DNA of 64,000 nt, taken from Orientallactaga sibirica (lineage: Eukaryota > Chordata > Mammalia > Rodentia > Dipodidae). The DNA lies in assembly GCA_036365145.1 (NCBI GenBank), contig JAEOAD010002231.1, positions 248,001 to 312,000 on the forward strand. The letters run 5' to 3'. The position numbers were made by a program, and so were the translations under genes. Under the pieces are notes generated by a model. That model did not search any database. It saw only the letters and a list, made by a program, of their open reading frames with translations, and had not been told where the DNA came from. Position 1 is the stretch's first letter. Each line of letters starts with the position of its first letter. This document shows positions 1-11,789 of the stretch, piece by piece.

Positions 1-193
1 ATTTATTGCAAGTGCTATCTCACAGATGGAACCAAACAACTCAGATCACATTCAGGTTTCCCCCCACGTCCTGTTGACCAACTTGTAGTGAAATTGCTTG
101 GTACTTTTTTTTTCTTTATCAGATATAATTTTACATGTGTGTAAAAACATTTGAAATTTTCTTTGTTTTCAGTGACTGTTTTACATAATTTTA

Positions 194-356
194 TTTTATT
201 TATTTATTTATTTATTTTTTGAGGTAGGGTCTCACTGCAGCCCAGCTGACCTGTAATACACTTGGTATTCTCAGGGTGGCCTTTAACTCACAGTGACCTC
301 CTACCTCTGCCTCCCGAGTGCTGGGATTAAAGGTGTGTGCCACCATGCCTGGCTTA
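194..356 (-). mobile_element. B1 SINE (7SL-derived)
   Basis: The plus strand starts with a T-rich tail and 'GAGGTAGGGTCTCACTGCAG' and runs to 'CACCATGCCTGGC', so the element lies on the minus strand. It is flanked by a 15-bp direct repeat, TTTTACATAATTTTA, at 179-193 and 357-371, which marks an L1-mediated insertion. The tail has become a TTTA microsatellite. Confidence 0.9.
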
Positions 357-371
357 TTTTACATAATTTTA

Positions 372-1065
372 AATGATATAGAAATATCTTTAGAAAATTT
401 TCCTTGTAGATTTTTTTTTTTAATTAAAGTGAGACACATAGAGCTGCTGGTTAACTTCCCTATCAATTCCTGTTGAGATCAAAGTATAATAAAAAGGATT
501 CATTTTAGCATGGTTTATAAATAGTATTTAGAAAACCTAAATCATTAGAGACAAAGATTAAATCAAAGAGTGTTCTCAAAACCAGTACAATAATTTCAAA
601 GTTTTATGGGACCATAAATAACAAGACATTTCTAGAAGTTAATCATCTGGAGGAGACTTGGAATGAAAGTGCCGAGTTCAGATCATATTAACTCGTTCAA
701 TATAAACAGTATTTAGCAGTCAGCTTTATCTGTGCCAGGCTTACTGAGTGAACATAATTTATTCATTTCTTAAAGTATTGTAAGAGGGAAGTGGCCATTT
801 GCGGCTGTACCCACAAGTTTTATGAGAGCTTTTAAGAATGAGCTGGAGAAGTTACAGGTGTTTAGGGAATGCCTTTGGGTTTCATCCAATGTGGGACTAT
901 GACCCAAGAATTCAAAATAGCTCTCAAAGAAAAACAAAACTCACTCTTACTTTCTTATCAATATTTCTTGCTTCATTCAGCAGATGTATTGTTGAAAATT
1001 TGTATGTAACACCATATTTTATAAATGGATGATAGAATTTCTTAAGTGATGGTATGAAAGTAAAG
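372..1065. other. Repeat-poor interval
   Basis: AT-rich, unassigned sequence. The text near 715-775 ('GTGCCAGGCTTACTGAGTG') weakly resembles an eroded MIR. A 64-codon frame at 838-1032 has no supporting feature. Confidence 0.5.
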
Positions 1066-1294
1066 TTTTTTTTTTTTTTTTTTTTTAAATTTGAGAGAGA
1101 CAGAGAGAATGGGCACGCCAGGGCCTCTCAGACACTGAACGAACTTCAGACGCGTGCACCCCCTTGTGCGCATGTGCGACATTTCACATTTACGTCACTT
1201 TTGTATCTGGCTAAATGTGGGACCTGGAGATTTTAACGGGCATTCTTAGGCTTCTCAGGCAGGCGCCTTAACCGCTAAGCCATCTCTCCAGCCC
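1066..1294 (-). mobile_element. B2-like tRNA-derived SINE, long subfamily
   Basis: Read on the minus strand, the head is 'GGGCTGGAGAGATGGCTTAG', with the A box TGGCTTAGCGG, and the 3' tail is CT-rich followed by poly(A). It belongs to the longer form, which has an extra segment of about 35 bp (reading near 'GTGACGTAAATGTGAAATG') between the repeated AGATGCA-like words. The B box is degraded and no clean TSD is visible. Confidence 0.85.
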
Positions 1295-2244
1295 AAAAGT
1301 GAATATTTTTTTAAAATAAAATGTTTCTCCAAAATCATATTTTACAGAACCTAGGTTTTTTTTTGTCTTGGTGATTTTTGAGGTGTCATTATTTAATAAG
1401 AGGGATGCAACATCAATTTTATAACTGGATGTATATTCATACAATCTAATTGAAAAAAACAAATGAAATAGCTACAATGTGCAATAAGTACACAAACAAC
1501 CATTGTGACATATCAAACAACTGCCTGAGCTGCTTTATTGTGGTGTGAAGAGATATGGACCAATCTACACTATGGGTAGGGTTACATGTAGCACTAGCTG
1601 CTAGTATGTGCACATTTGAAGGTTATACTTAGAAATAACTTTATTATCCATAAATAATATCTTTGCTATGGAGGAAATTATACCTGAATCCAACTGCAAA
1701 AATCTGTATCATACAAGAGGTGGCACTTAGACCTAATTGCCCAATGTATACCATCAGTCAGGTTTCATTTGTATCTTGCTGTTTGTTCTGTCACTTCACT
1801 GATCAGTTCCATACTCCTGGTCATATCCTTAGTTTAGAAGTTGGCTAATGATTGGGCAGATTTCCAGGTCAATAAGGAATGAGGCATCGGGCCACTTCTA
1901 GTCTTTTCTGGCTATATACACTGGCTTGCGCACACAGGTGGCCATTGACATCCTCAGAAAAGTATTGTAGCCTTTGATACTTAGTTTAAATGTCTCAAGT
2001 CAATAAGCCCCCACTTAGGTGACAGGCTCTGTGTGTGTATTTTGTTTGTATCTTACAACTCTGTCTTAACCCTTGCCTTTTGCTCATGAATTGCCTCAAG
2101 GTTAGTCAGACTCAAGAGACTGGGCTACTTTAGGTCTTCCCTGAGTACATACATGGGCTTGCACTATCAGGTGGCCATCCATACCTGGATATTTAATCAG
2201 ATTTTCTTCTTAATTTTTGTTACCCTCTCGCTTGTCCCTACATG
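1295..2244. other. Unassigned interval
   Basis: Two stretches about 240 bp apart (around 1,895-1,950 and 2,125-2,180) share a similar text: '...CTACTTTAGGTC..CTTCCCTGAGTACATAC' against 'GCCACTTCTAGTCTTTTCTGGCTATATAC', each followed by 'GGCTTGC' and 'GGTGGCCAT'. This suggests an old tandem duplication. No gene was recognised. Confidence 0.4.
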
Positions 2245-2551
2245 GGGAAGTGAGTTCAGATCCCCAGAATCCATGTAACATTGGATGTGGTAGTGCATAT
2301 CTACAATTCTAGTGCACCTATGGTGAGAAGGGATGCAAAGACAAGAGAATCAACAGCTTGCAGGCCAGCTAGTCTGGTATAAGCATCATTGAGCAATAAG
2401 AGACCCTGCCTTCAACATGGTAGAAGGCAGAAGGCAGAAGGCTAGGACTAGCATCCTATTATTATTCAGACCTCCACACATGAACCATAACATGTGTGCC
2501 CCTTTCTCTTTCTCATGCGCGCACGCGCGCGCACGCACACACACACCATCA
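2245..2551 (+). mobile_element. B4-like composite SINE (ID head plus B1-like part)
   Basis: It contains 'GTTCAGATCCCCAG' (a tRNA/ID B-box region), 'GGTAGTGCATATCTACAATTC' (B1-like), 'AGAGACCCTGCC', 'GACCTCCACACATG' and a terminal alternating CG/CA tract at 2514-2547. That order matches rodent B4/B3-type elements. The copy is strongly diverged and its 5' edge is approximate. Confidence 0.6.
2514..2547. repeat. Alternating (CG)/(CA) tract
   Basis: About 34 bp of alternating purine and pyrimidine, with CGCG-rich parts, ending the B4-like SINE. Such tracts can adopt Z-DNA. The CpG content in an otherwise CpG-poor region suggests it is young or unmethylated, which is an inference. Confidence 0.7.
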
Positions 2552-5080
2552 AGAACCCATCCTGGGTCTAGGGCTTTTCTTATCTAGTGATCTCTGAATC
2601 AGGTCAGCAGAAGACACTCCTGAGGACAGACCTTTCTCAGGGAGTTGCCAGGTGGGTCAAAGAGGACAAGACCCTGGGGTGGGAGGGCTGAACCTGTTCC
2701 TATTTGCCTGGCTTGCTGAGTTTCACAGCTTCTGGGTTTCAAGGTTCTGACAAAGCTGGACTCTTCTAAACCCCACAAAACCTGTTATTCTTATACAAAT
2801 AATTGTTTTTTCTTGAGCAAACAACCCTCAGATGTTAACAGCCATTGTACAGTTACTAGAATTCTCAAAAAAGAGTTGACCTTGATGAATTCTGTGAATG
2901 TTCTTATTCCCTTTGGGGGATGTAAACTTAAAAATATTCTGAACTTTATTCTTGAAGTCTTCTCTGATGTCTTTATTTCAAATCAGGTACTATTTGCTGT
3001 ATAGTTAATGAAATGGCTACCACTTGGACACTGGTGCTGTTTCCTGGTTTTCTTCAAAGTTAGGACGAGGAGAGGAGAGGGAGGGAGAAAAAGGGTAGGG
3101 AAGGAAGTGGGGAGAGAGAGAAGGAAAGGGAGAGGGAGAAACAGCTTGTCTTTATAGAAACCCTGAGCAAACCAAATTGACCTAGACTTACCCTTTGCTG
3201 AAACTAGTGTTAATTAATTATTGGCAAAGGAGAGGAAAGTTTCATAGCTGGCTTCATTTAAACAGACTTACTTCTGGAAATAAACTTTAGATAAGGTAAA
3301 TGCACAACCTTAAAGTAGAAAATGTTCAGAAGACTGGACAAGACAATTGAGAGTCTTCCTCAAGGAACATTATTTGTTCTTGTGTTGATTGGTATTTAGG
3401 CAAAGATGCATTTTGATGTGGGAAGAATGCTACTTGAAATAATTGAACTTGCCCATATAGGTTTCTACCCATTAAACTTGCCCATATATTCTACCTGTTG
3501 GTTTTTTGGCGATGCTGTCAGCTTAGATTTGGGTCTTCAATAATGTGGGCATTGCAAACAAGTTGATATGTAATAAACAGGTAGGACATTGGGATATATT
3601 TGAAATTGAGTGCACTGTTTGGTTTGGAAGCAGCAGCTATGATTTGTAAAGCATGAAATTATTCTGTCGCTAGAAAATAGGCACATGACTGCACCTATCA
3701 AGTGGTGTTAAGTATACCACATTGCATATTTTGGATTTTGGCCCCTGGAAGCTTATAATAATTACCAACTGCAGAACCTTGCAGAGTGAATAACAGCACT
3801 TTATACACTTTCTATAATGTCAGATGGCTCATTTAGTAGTTGTTCTTTATAACCTCCCTGAAAAGTGGAGCAGTATCGTGATAATCATACTTGTCTCCTA
3901 CATGATTAATAAGTTGAATCTGAAGAATATAAATCAATATAACTAAAGGTCACATACATCACATATGTTTTAATGAGGTTTTAGAATCTGCTTTTTAAGT
4001 ACTTATTCAGCACTAATGCAATGAACTTCTATAAGCAAATGGAAGTAAACTGGATTGCTCCCAATAGTTGGGAAAAAGAAAAAAAAAACAAGCTCTACAT
4101 AGTCTTTCAAGATCTCTGTTTCCTGATGCTCATATGGTGAGCTAGTTTTGTTTTAATTAACCAGTATGCATATGGCAAGTTTTAACAGAGAGAAACCCAA
4201 GTGTAACTAATATTTAAGGACAAAAGGAATGAGAGACAGGGAGAATTTATTTATTTAGCAGCCTTAAAATACAATTGGTAAGTATAAGTAATACATGTAG
4301 TTGATTATACAAGTTAATTTAAGAGTGATTATATTTTCATTAGGCAGCACATTCCTTTACCCTGCTAAGTGAGTTGAAATGGTATCTAGATGATTGGCAA
4401 AAAAAAGCTCTAGCAATTAAAGGAACAAAAACAACTTTAATTCCTTAATGTCTGAATATACAGGTGATAATCATATTTGGGAGGAAGAAGCAAAAAAGGA
4501 AAAATTCATTTCATTTCAAAGTTAACATTTGGTCTGATTCCAACATATTGGACTTCCTCTTTTCCATGGGAGTATAGCAATTATCACTTTTTAATGTGGC
4601 ATTGAGATTGAAGAACACTCTTGTGAAGTGCATCAAACATTCTTGAACTGTTTTCAGAACATTCTTTTCATGGAACTGTGGAGCCAGCTGCTCTTCTGCC
4701 CTAGTCAGTTAGCGTTTTGTGATGCTTTAAAGAATGTGTGTATAATAAAACAAAATCTCAGACATTGATCCAGTTGCAGCTATTTTAAGGAGGTGATTAT
4801 AGCAAAATGAGACACTGATTTATAATGTACTGCTCCTTCTGGTCTAGACCAAATTGCATGGCTTGTCACAGAAGTGACTTATGCATATTTCAGAGAGAGA
4901 AAAAAATCTATGAATGTAACTTCAGGATGGATAATAGACTTTCTCTTGGTGTGTGTGCTAAGAGAATGCAGACCTATCAGTTATTGTGAGAAAAAATCAT
5001 TGATGTGGTTTCGTAGCTGCCCAAGTGCATTGAAATGATGACATAGCTATTAGCAAATTCAGTATGAAAATACTCCTGTT
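2552..5080. other. Repeat-poor interval
   Basis: AT-rich unassigned sequence of about 2.5 kb. It holds a polypurine tract (annotated separately) and a possible eroded MIR near 3,780-3,900. 'GCCCATATAGGTTTCTACC' and 'GCCCATATATTCTACC' (3,450-3,500) form a short near-duplicate. No exon was recognised. Confidence 0.5.
3063..3141 (+). repeat. Polypurine (GGA/GAGA) tract
   Basis: About 80 bases of almost pure A and G, with GGGA and GAGA units and a few T or C interruptions. It may be a decayed SINE tail or an independent purine microsatellite. No SINE head lies next to it. Confidence 0.8.
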
Positions 5081-5094
5081 AAAGACAATCTTTT

Positions 5095-5316
5095 AAATAT
5101 ATATTTTTAAAATTTATTTATTTGAGAGTGAGAATGAGGCAGAGAGGGAGAGAGAGGAAGAGAATGGGCACACCAGGACCTCCTGTCACTGCAAACGAAC
5201 TCTAGATGCATGCGCCCCCTGGTGCATCTGGCTTATGTAGGTCTTGGAGAATCGAACCAGGATCCTTTGGCTTTGTAGGCAAATGCCTTAACCGCTAAGC
5301 CTTCTCTCCAGTCCCC
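5095..5316 (-). mobile_element. B2-like tRNA-derived SINE
   Basis: The minus strand reads a tRNA-like head (TTAGCGGTTAAGGC) and B box (GGTTCGATTCTCC), and ends in a CT-rich, A-rich tail. It is flanked by an imperfect 14-bp TSD (AAAGACAATCTTTT at 5081-5094, AAAGACAAATTTTT at 5317-5330). The body carries a strong CTCF-like core, listed separately. Confidence 0.92.
5211..5226 (-). promoter_or_regulatory. CTCF-like core motif inside a SINE
   Basis: The minus strand reads GCACCAGGGGGCGCA, which matches the best-known CTCF core CCACCAGGGGGCGC except at the first base. Rodent B2 SINEs are known to have spread CTCF sites. Occupancy here is inferred only. Confidence 0.4.
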
Positions 5317-5330
5317 AAAGACAAATTTTT

Positions 5331-6496
5331 ATTGACATTACATATTCAAAGAGTAAAACAAAATTTTAGCCAAAATGTATAGGATTGTGGCTTAGCACCA
5401 GTACTTTCTGAGGCATTATGTGAACCATATTGTAATTTTTATTATCTGAAGTAGTAATATTTATCACTATTTTTAACCCAGCATATTAGAAAACTGGATT
5501 ATATGATATATTCTCAATACATTGTACCAAAGACCCAGAGGGAAAATTGTTGATATGTTAGCTCCCTCGTGCATTCTGTAGTTCTACTGACAAAGCATTG
5601 ATGCTCATGGCAAAGAAATACTGTTTTTGCTCACTCACTTACTCTGAAAATTGATTGTATGTAACACTGGGTGACTTTTGAAATCAGCAGAAGTTATATC
5701 TGGATTTTTGATGACATCTAGGCACCATAAGAAACTAAGATGATAGCTATAGTATTGTTTGACATTATTAAGTGCCAAAGAACTATCATATGCTCAGAAG
5801 TTTTTGTCAGGTACTGTTTATTGTTAGATCTGTTTTTTGACACTGTCTTTTGTGTAAGGGCTTAATTTCCTTACTTTACACATAAGAAATGAAGCTCAGC
5901 AAGTTTCTGACTTGAGAGCTGAGTTAGAGTCAGAGCTGTTTGAATTGCAACCCAAGTTTTCCCCTTCTTCCATGTTGCTCTTTGCAATAAAGACACTTTT
6001 CTCCCAAGCAGCACTCAAAAACAGATTTAGAAAATCTCAGTTTGATCAGGACAAAGTTTTTCTTAGGTTGAGTTATATTGCTCATCCAAATGGACTGCTT
6101 TTATCACATCTCTGATCACACACTTCATACCAGATAGAAAGAGCCACTGTTCTGCAGTTGTCTTTCCTGGATTTCTCTGTGAATTTTTGTCTTCTTTGAT
6201 ATATAATATCACATAGCCCAAGTAAGAATGTGGTGCAGCTTGAGATTAGTGTAAGATGAGCTGGTAGTCACTAAAAATCTTATTGTAAAATGTTGAGATT
6301 GAACTAAGTCAAATTTAAATCTTAGGATTTCTTCACTGTCGAATTTTAAAGTGCAGAGAATAGGTTTCCCTATGACATGAGATCTGACTTTGAGTATTCA
6401 GTAGGTTTGAAATATTAGAATGTAATCAGCATTTATGCCATAATTTAATTGAGTATCTCTTGGTCATTAATGAATTTACTGATAACCTAAATTTTT
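5331..6496. other. Interval with a probable MIR relic
   Basis: Mostly unassigned. At about 5,840-5,965 the text 'GGGCTTAATTTCCTTACTTTACACATAAG...AGTCAGAGCTG..TTGAATTGCAACCC' follows the order of a minus-strand MIR element (count-and-drain phrases, then an inverted tRNA B box). A 67-codon frame at 5912-6115 overlaps it and is probably spurious. Confidence 0.45.
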
Positions 6497-6698
6497 AAAA
6501 AGATTTATTTATTTTATTTATTTGAAAGAGAGAGAAAGAGGGAGAGAATGGGCATGCTAGGGCCTCTAGCTGCTGCAAACAAACTCCAGGCACATTCACC
6601 ACTTTGTGCTTCTGGTTTACGTGGGTACTGGAGATTTGAACCTGGGTCCTTGGGCTTTGCAGGCAAACATCATAACTGCTAAGCCATCTTTCCAGCCC
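6497..6698 (-). mobile_element. B2-like tRNA-derived SINE
   Basis: The minus-strand head begins 'GGGCTGGAAAGATGGCTTAG'. The body has the CAAAGCCCAAGGACCCAGGTT phrase and a GA-rich tail on the plus strand. It is of the short subfamily. The B box is decayed (GGTTCAAATCTCC). Confidence 0.9.
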
Positions 6699-7010
6699 TG
6701 CTACCTTCAATTTTGATCATCATTTTTGGGTTTGTATCTTATTTCTGTTTCCCACTTCCACTTCTCTGTGCTACTGCTTTAGGGAGTCTGAATGGACTTT
6801 CCCCTATTTTGTTTTACTTGATTAATTGCTTTTAAAATAGGATCTTTGATAGGCATTCTGACATTAGCATAGAAACTCCCCCTTTGACAATTTAAACAGC
6901 CCTCATGTGACTATTAATATATCATTGATACATCTTACAGCATTCTGGGACACTTTAACATTTCCAACACTGAATACATATGCTCTAACTAAAGTCACAT
7001 TGGAAATTTT

Positions 7011-7191
7011 TATTTATTTATTTATCTTATTTTATATTTATTTATTTGGTTTTCCAAGGTAGGGTCTTACTCTAGCTCAGGCTGACCTGGAATTCACTAT
7101 GTAGTCTCAGGGTGGCCTTGAATTCATGGTGATCCTCTTACCTCTGCCTCCTGAGTGCTGGGATTAAAGGTGTGCACCACCACACCTGTCT
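7011..7191 (-). mobile_element. B1 SINE
   Basis: The plus strand runs from a TTTA-rich tail through 'GGTAGGGTCTTACTCTAGC' to 'GGGATTAAAGGTGTGCACC', giving minus orientation. The flanks carry a TSD: CATTGGAAATTTT at 6998-7010 and CATTGGAAAATTTT at 7192-7205. Confidence 0.92.
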
Positions 7192-7639
7192 CATTGGAAA
7201 ATTTTAATGGAATATAATAACTGGTGATTGTTGTGAGGCAGAAGGAGATAGTAGTTACTAAAATGCTATACATTACACAGTTACGGTATGATAATACATT
7301 CCGTTGCAGCATTATATCATGAAAAAGGACCTTAGGTAATGCTGATTGATGTGTACCAAATCTAACTTTGATGGTGATTGATGACAGAAGAACAGTTGTT
7401 CCTCACTCTGATTCATTGCAAGCAGGAGGACTGAAAGCACAGACTTATTTGTAGCCCCCAAATCTACACTTAGAGCACTTTCAACAGCCATTCACTGACA
7501 TGTGCAAAATGGTGGAAAATTTGAGTTATATAATGCTTCAACAAGACAATTCTGCTTTCTTGGTTCAATTCTTATATTGTAAACAGTGTCCTATTTGAAA
7601 TCTATTGAGTACCATTTTTTTAAAAATGTGGTTACTGTT

Positions 7640-8042
7640 GTTGGTTTTGATGTGTGTATGGCTTTAGGCTCAGTGCTGACATGCTGTTCAGTGTTCTAAG
7701 TGCAAGAAGGCTATGATAAACCTTACAAAGAAGGTCCATGCATTAGGTAAACTTTGTTTAAGCATGGATCAAATCGCACTGCTGATGGCAAGTTCAATGT
7801 TAACAAATCAACCATGTATGTTAACAGATCAACCATGTATGTTATATAAAGTGTCTTTAAATAGAAACTTACATAAAGCAAGGCTGTGTATTGGAACAGT
7901 AGATGAATATGTGGCCGAAGGCTTTCAGGAACCACATCCATTATTTCCCCTGGCAAGAGTGGTTCTGAATTTGTGAGCTTGGTATTTGTGGCAGCTTTAT
8001 AAACCATGGCTTCTGCAAATAACAAGAATCAACTGTCGATAG
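7640..8042. mobile_element. Tigger/pogo-like DNA transposon relic (one end)
   Basis: The sequence around 7,660-8,042 reads like the non-coding 3' part of a mammalian Tigger-type element: 'GTTCAATGTTAACAAATCAAC', 'GTGTCTTTAAATAGAAAC', 'TTATTTCCCCTGGCAAGAGTGG' and a terminal 'AATAACAAGAATCAACTG' that resembles the element's terminal inverted repeat. The assignment is from memory. A tandem copy of 'ACAAATCAACCATGTATGTTA' / 'ACAGATCAACCATGTATGTTA' sits at 7,801-7,842. Two overlapping frames here (87 and 100 codons on opposite strands) are by-products of this relic, not genes. Confidence 0.45.
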
Positions 8043-8791
8043 GGCCACAACAAAAATCTTCCAAAATGGTCAGAATTTCCAATTCACCTATTTAGGAATT
8101 CAATTTTCATTAGGGAAGGAATTTTACTTGATATATTAAAGTCTCTTGTATATTTTGGTTCATTCTCACTTGTGAATTTTAGTACTTCTTTGGGCCTATC
8201 CTGTAAGTTACTGTATAATTGTTCAAGAATGAATGGTTAGACAGTTGGGCTTTTAAAAAGATTTTGTACAAAGGATATTGCAAGGAATCCTAAGATAAAC
8301 CATTTCCTGCATCTTAGCAATCATAGCCACTGAGATTTCAGGAATTCCATGGCACACTAGAACTTTAGTGGACCATGCCTGTGAGAGGATAATGGTCCTT
8401 GCCCAGTTGGTCTCTGATTCAGGAATGGCTCTGTAAGGCGCTAGGACAAGCTTTTACACAATAAGAAAAGCCTCAGTGAAGTTCACTGTAGTCTGTTTTT
8501 GTGGCTGAAAGAATGGAGAGATGATGCAGACTTTTCCTTTGTGATGGACAGAAGATAAATCAGGATTAATAATGATCATATCTTAATATACTATCTAGGG
8601 ATCCAATGATCCTTTCCATAAGTCTCTGCTATTTTTCAGGGGAAAAAATAATGTTAAACATTTATTTTACTGAGAACAGTTCTTGTGCATTATTTTAGAA
8701 GCGCTGTCACTTATATGCTGAAGTGGCCACTTAACTGGACAGGCCGTGCTTCATCTGAACTGATTGTTGTGTCTCTCAAAGTATGGTTCCA
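8043..8791. other. Unassigned interval
   Basis: No clear repeat or exon. GC content is somewhat higher around 8,330-8,460, without a recognisable motif. Confidence 0.5.
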
Positions 8792-8868
8792 AGTAGATAC
8801 TGGGGAGTTGAACTTAGGTCATTAGGCTCTGCAGGCAAGCACCTTAACTGCTGAGCAATCTCTTTGAT
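8792..8868 (-). mobile_element. B2-like SINE, 5' fragment
   Basis: Only the tRNA-derived half remains: on the plus strand 'TACTGGGGAGTTGAACTTAG' through 'GCACCTTAACTGCTGAGCAA'. The 3' body and tail are missing, so the copy is truncated or too diverged to follow. Confidence 0.75.
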
Positions 8869-8869
8869 C

Positions 8870-9835
8870 CTATATTTTGTTTTTCAACATTTTGACATAT
8901 AAAACATATTGATCATATGTCCCCTGTATTACCCTCCTCGGTCTCACTGTACTCCTTCTCATCACTTACCAGTGGGTGTCACAGAAGAGCATCACTTCCC
9001 TCCCTAGCAACCTTTGACTGTCATTAGCTCATCAGGGTGGGGTGTGGCCTCCCAAACCCCTCTTCCATCTATAATAGAATGTTGACTGGACCCATTATAT
9101 TCAGGTCTTATGCTGTAACTACACCTGAGTGAGTATGAATGCCATGGCCTTGTCATTTCCAGATGCTAGTATTCCACAGTACTCTTCTAGGTCTTATATT
9201 CTTTCAGTTTTATATTCTGTGATATTTCCTGAGCCCTGGAGGGGATAATGTCATGTCCTCATCATACTCAGAAGTCATCATTTATTTTCAACACTTGACC
9301 AGTCATGATTGTCTGCATTCAGTGTTTCCCACTACTAAATTAAAAAATAATAAATCAATTAAGATATTCTTACCAAAGCTTAGAGCAGAACTATATATGC
9401 ATGCAAACATAAATATTTAGGAGACAGTTTTATAACACATCCATTTAGCAATACAGCAAAATTGATTTTTCTGGATATTTTCTTTAGGACCTACATCCTT
9501 CCCAGCCATGGGCTTTATGTATTATCTCCTGTGGAGTAGGCCTCATATCTAGTCATAGAGCTGTTGGTCACCCCCATAGCTGTACCTGTCATGCCATTAC
9601 TGCATCAGAAGCACATGTTGCCTGGTGGATCTGTGTTGTCAAATGCAGTATTCACTGCTGGGTGGTATTTGTTGACTTTTCTTTGCCAGCAGCCTGAATA
9701 GCACTTTGTGGCACTAGGAAAACTAGACAGCAGGAAGGAAGCTCAGTTCAACTCCAACTTGATTTCTCTGTCCTATATGCAATGTGTTTACCATTATCCT
9801 CACAAGTCCTAGCTCAGAAAGACCTGTGCTTGTTC
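8870..9835 (-). mobile_element. L1 3' UTR relic (rodent Lx-type)
   Basis: Phrases such as 'GGTGTGGCCTCCCAAACCCC', 'GGCCTTGTCATTTCCAGATG', 'ACAAACATAAATATTTAG'-like text, 'ACACATCCATTTAGCAATAC' and 'GACAGCAGGAAGGAAGCTC' occur in the same order as in the antisense of old rodent L1 3' UTRs. No coding part of L1 is attached, so the copy is 5'-truncated. Divergence is high, hence old. Confidence 0.65.
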
Positions 9836-9992
9836 TAAAAGTCACATGTAGTCTTAAAAGATAAAAGAATAGCATTGAGAATATAAAAAATTCCCCCATA
9901 GCCATTCAGAGTATATTTGATGCAATAAATAAATATTAACATAGCATCTTAAAGTGTTTTCAGAAGATAAAAATTTTGAAATATGTATTTCT

Positions 9993-10222
9993 TTTTAAAA
10001 AATATTTTATTTGAGAGAGAGAGAGAAAAAAAAAGTCAGAGAGAGAGGAGGGAGGGAGAGAAAGAGAGAGAATGGGCATATCAGGGCCTCTAGTCACTGT
10101 AAGTGAACTCCAAATGCATGCACCACCTTGTACATCTGGCTCACGTGAGTCCTGGGGAATCAAACCTGGATCCTTTGGCTTTGCAGGTAAGTGCCTTAAC
10201 CTCTACACCATCTGTCCAGCCC
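9993..10222 (-). mobile_element. B2-like tRNA-derived SINE with perfect TSD
   Basis: A perfect 16-bp TSD, TGAAATATGTATTTCT, lies at 9977-9992 and 10223-10238. The minus strand starts with 'GGGCTGGACAGATGG' and ends in a long CT/GA-type tail. The element contains CAG|GTAAGT on the plus strand (10,183-10,191), a ready-made splice-donor consensus. Confidence 0.95.
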
Positions 10223-10238
10223 TGAAATATGTATTTCT

Positions 10239-11789
10239 AAGTAGTGGGTTTGGTGTGCTTCTTCGTGTTGTGACTCATGTATTCTTATGGCGATGAATTT
10301 CTTATCCTCACAATATATTACATACTAGCTTGTGTGCTATGTCTGGCTAGAAAAGGCATTATTTAATAAGCACAGAGGGTCTGTTCAACTCATACTTTTA
10401 CTGAGGCCCCCATAGATTAAAGATGTTTTGTTTGAAAATAGACTGAGTAATAAGACCTAGCTAATAAATAGATAGTACAGTTTACTAGTACCAAGGAGTT
10501 CTGAGTCCTCTAAGGAGCTTACAGCATTCTAGAAAGCAATCATCATGTTTAGTACAAATAAAGATAAAATACTATTTAGCTACTAAGATGAAGGTGTAGG
10601 AGAGACATGCCCACTGCCTTTCTCTCAGAGACTTTCTGACTTGGTTTTTGTGTGTCACCAGCAGCTAGAAACTTTCGCCAACTAATTCTAATTCAAACTT
10701 TGGGGACTTAGGAGTCCTCAAGTCAGAATTTTGAATAGAGAACAAGAATCAACATAGATTTGTTGGTAAAATTGAAGTGCAATAATTATTTTAGATGCTT
10801 TCATGTAAAAATGTATGCTAAATTTCTAAGAGAAAACTTAATAAGATTGAACTCTTCCAGGTTCCAACAAATATATTAGAATAGTAATATTTAATTTGAG
10901 GTAAGGTCACATTAGTGGCCTGATTAACAGGCTGTTACAGATATGAAAGATGCAAATGTCTGCAACAGAACATGAGTATTTCTCTAGCTGTCATGAAATT
11001 TAAAATAACATCTTGGTTTCTTTGACCTGGTTTACATGTGATATAGCTGAAGGCAAGAGAATTGGCTTTCTTAATCCCATTCTAAATACAACATATTTTC
11101 ATACCTGAAACCACTCACAGTTACTGCTAGGGAATCAATTTGATTTGGAAGACTTTTTACAGCTAATGAAGCTAACCATATTTCTTTCCAAATGCACACA
11201 ATAGAGAGTTATTGAAACCATGAAGTGGATTTGTAGACAATCTATGTATAGCAGGGAGTAATTTAAAACAATGCAGCTTTCCCATTCAGCCACACAGATT
11301 TACTTAATCTTGAGTCCAGGACTGACAGCCTCCTTGGGGAATATGTCTGGTTTATAGCTATGAAGACAACATGACCTTTTTAAACTTTTGTGGGTCACTG
11401 AGGAAATAGTTGACTAGGTGTGTGAACTAAGGATTCAAACTCCTACATTTAACATTAAGGTGAAGGGAGAGAAACTTTATAAATTAAACAGATTAAATAG
11501 CAATATAGTAATTTTAGAGTTATCAAATAGCTTGATAAGCATTATTGAGAACATAAATTCTTATAAATACTTCTTAGGGACCCCAAATGTATTACAAAAT
11601 TAAGCTTTTAGTTTATCGATTTTCTTTGAAACCAGCATTTTAAAATAAAATTGTTTTAGATGTTAAGAAGTATTAGAATTGAGATTAAAGAACAAAAAGT
11701 TAATTGGGAGCACGTGTGGTTGAATATAAAACACTACAAGCATAATTCTAGCAATAACTTAATGTTTGGGTCTATTTAAAATATTTTTT
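10239..11789. other. Repeat-poor interval
   Basis: AT-rich unassigned DNA. 'AAGGAGCTTACAGCATTCTAGAAAG' at about 10,515-10,540 is reminiscent of L2-type relics but too short to call. Confidence 0.5.

Noticed and set aside
7713..8025. Overlapping frames of 87 codons (+) and 100 codons (-)
   Set aside because: They lie in a transposon-like relic, overlap on opposite strands and include a tandem near-repeat; no domain was recognised.
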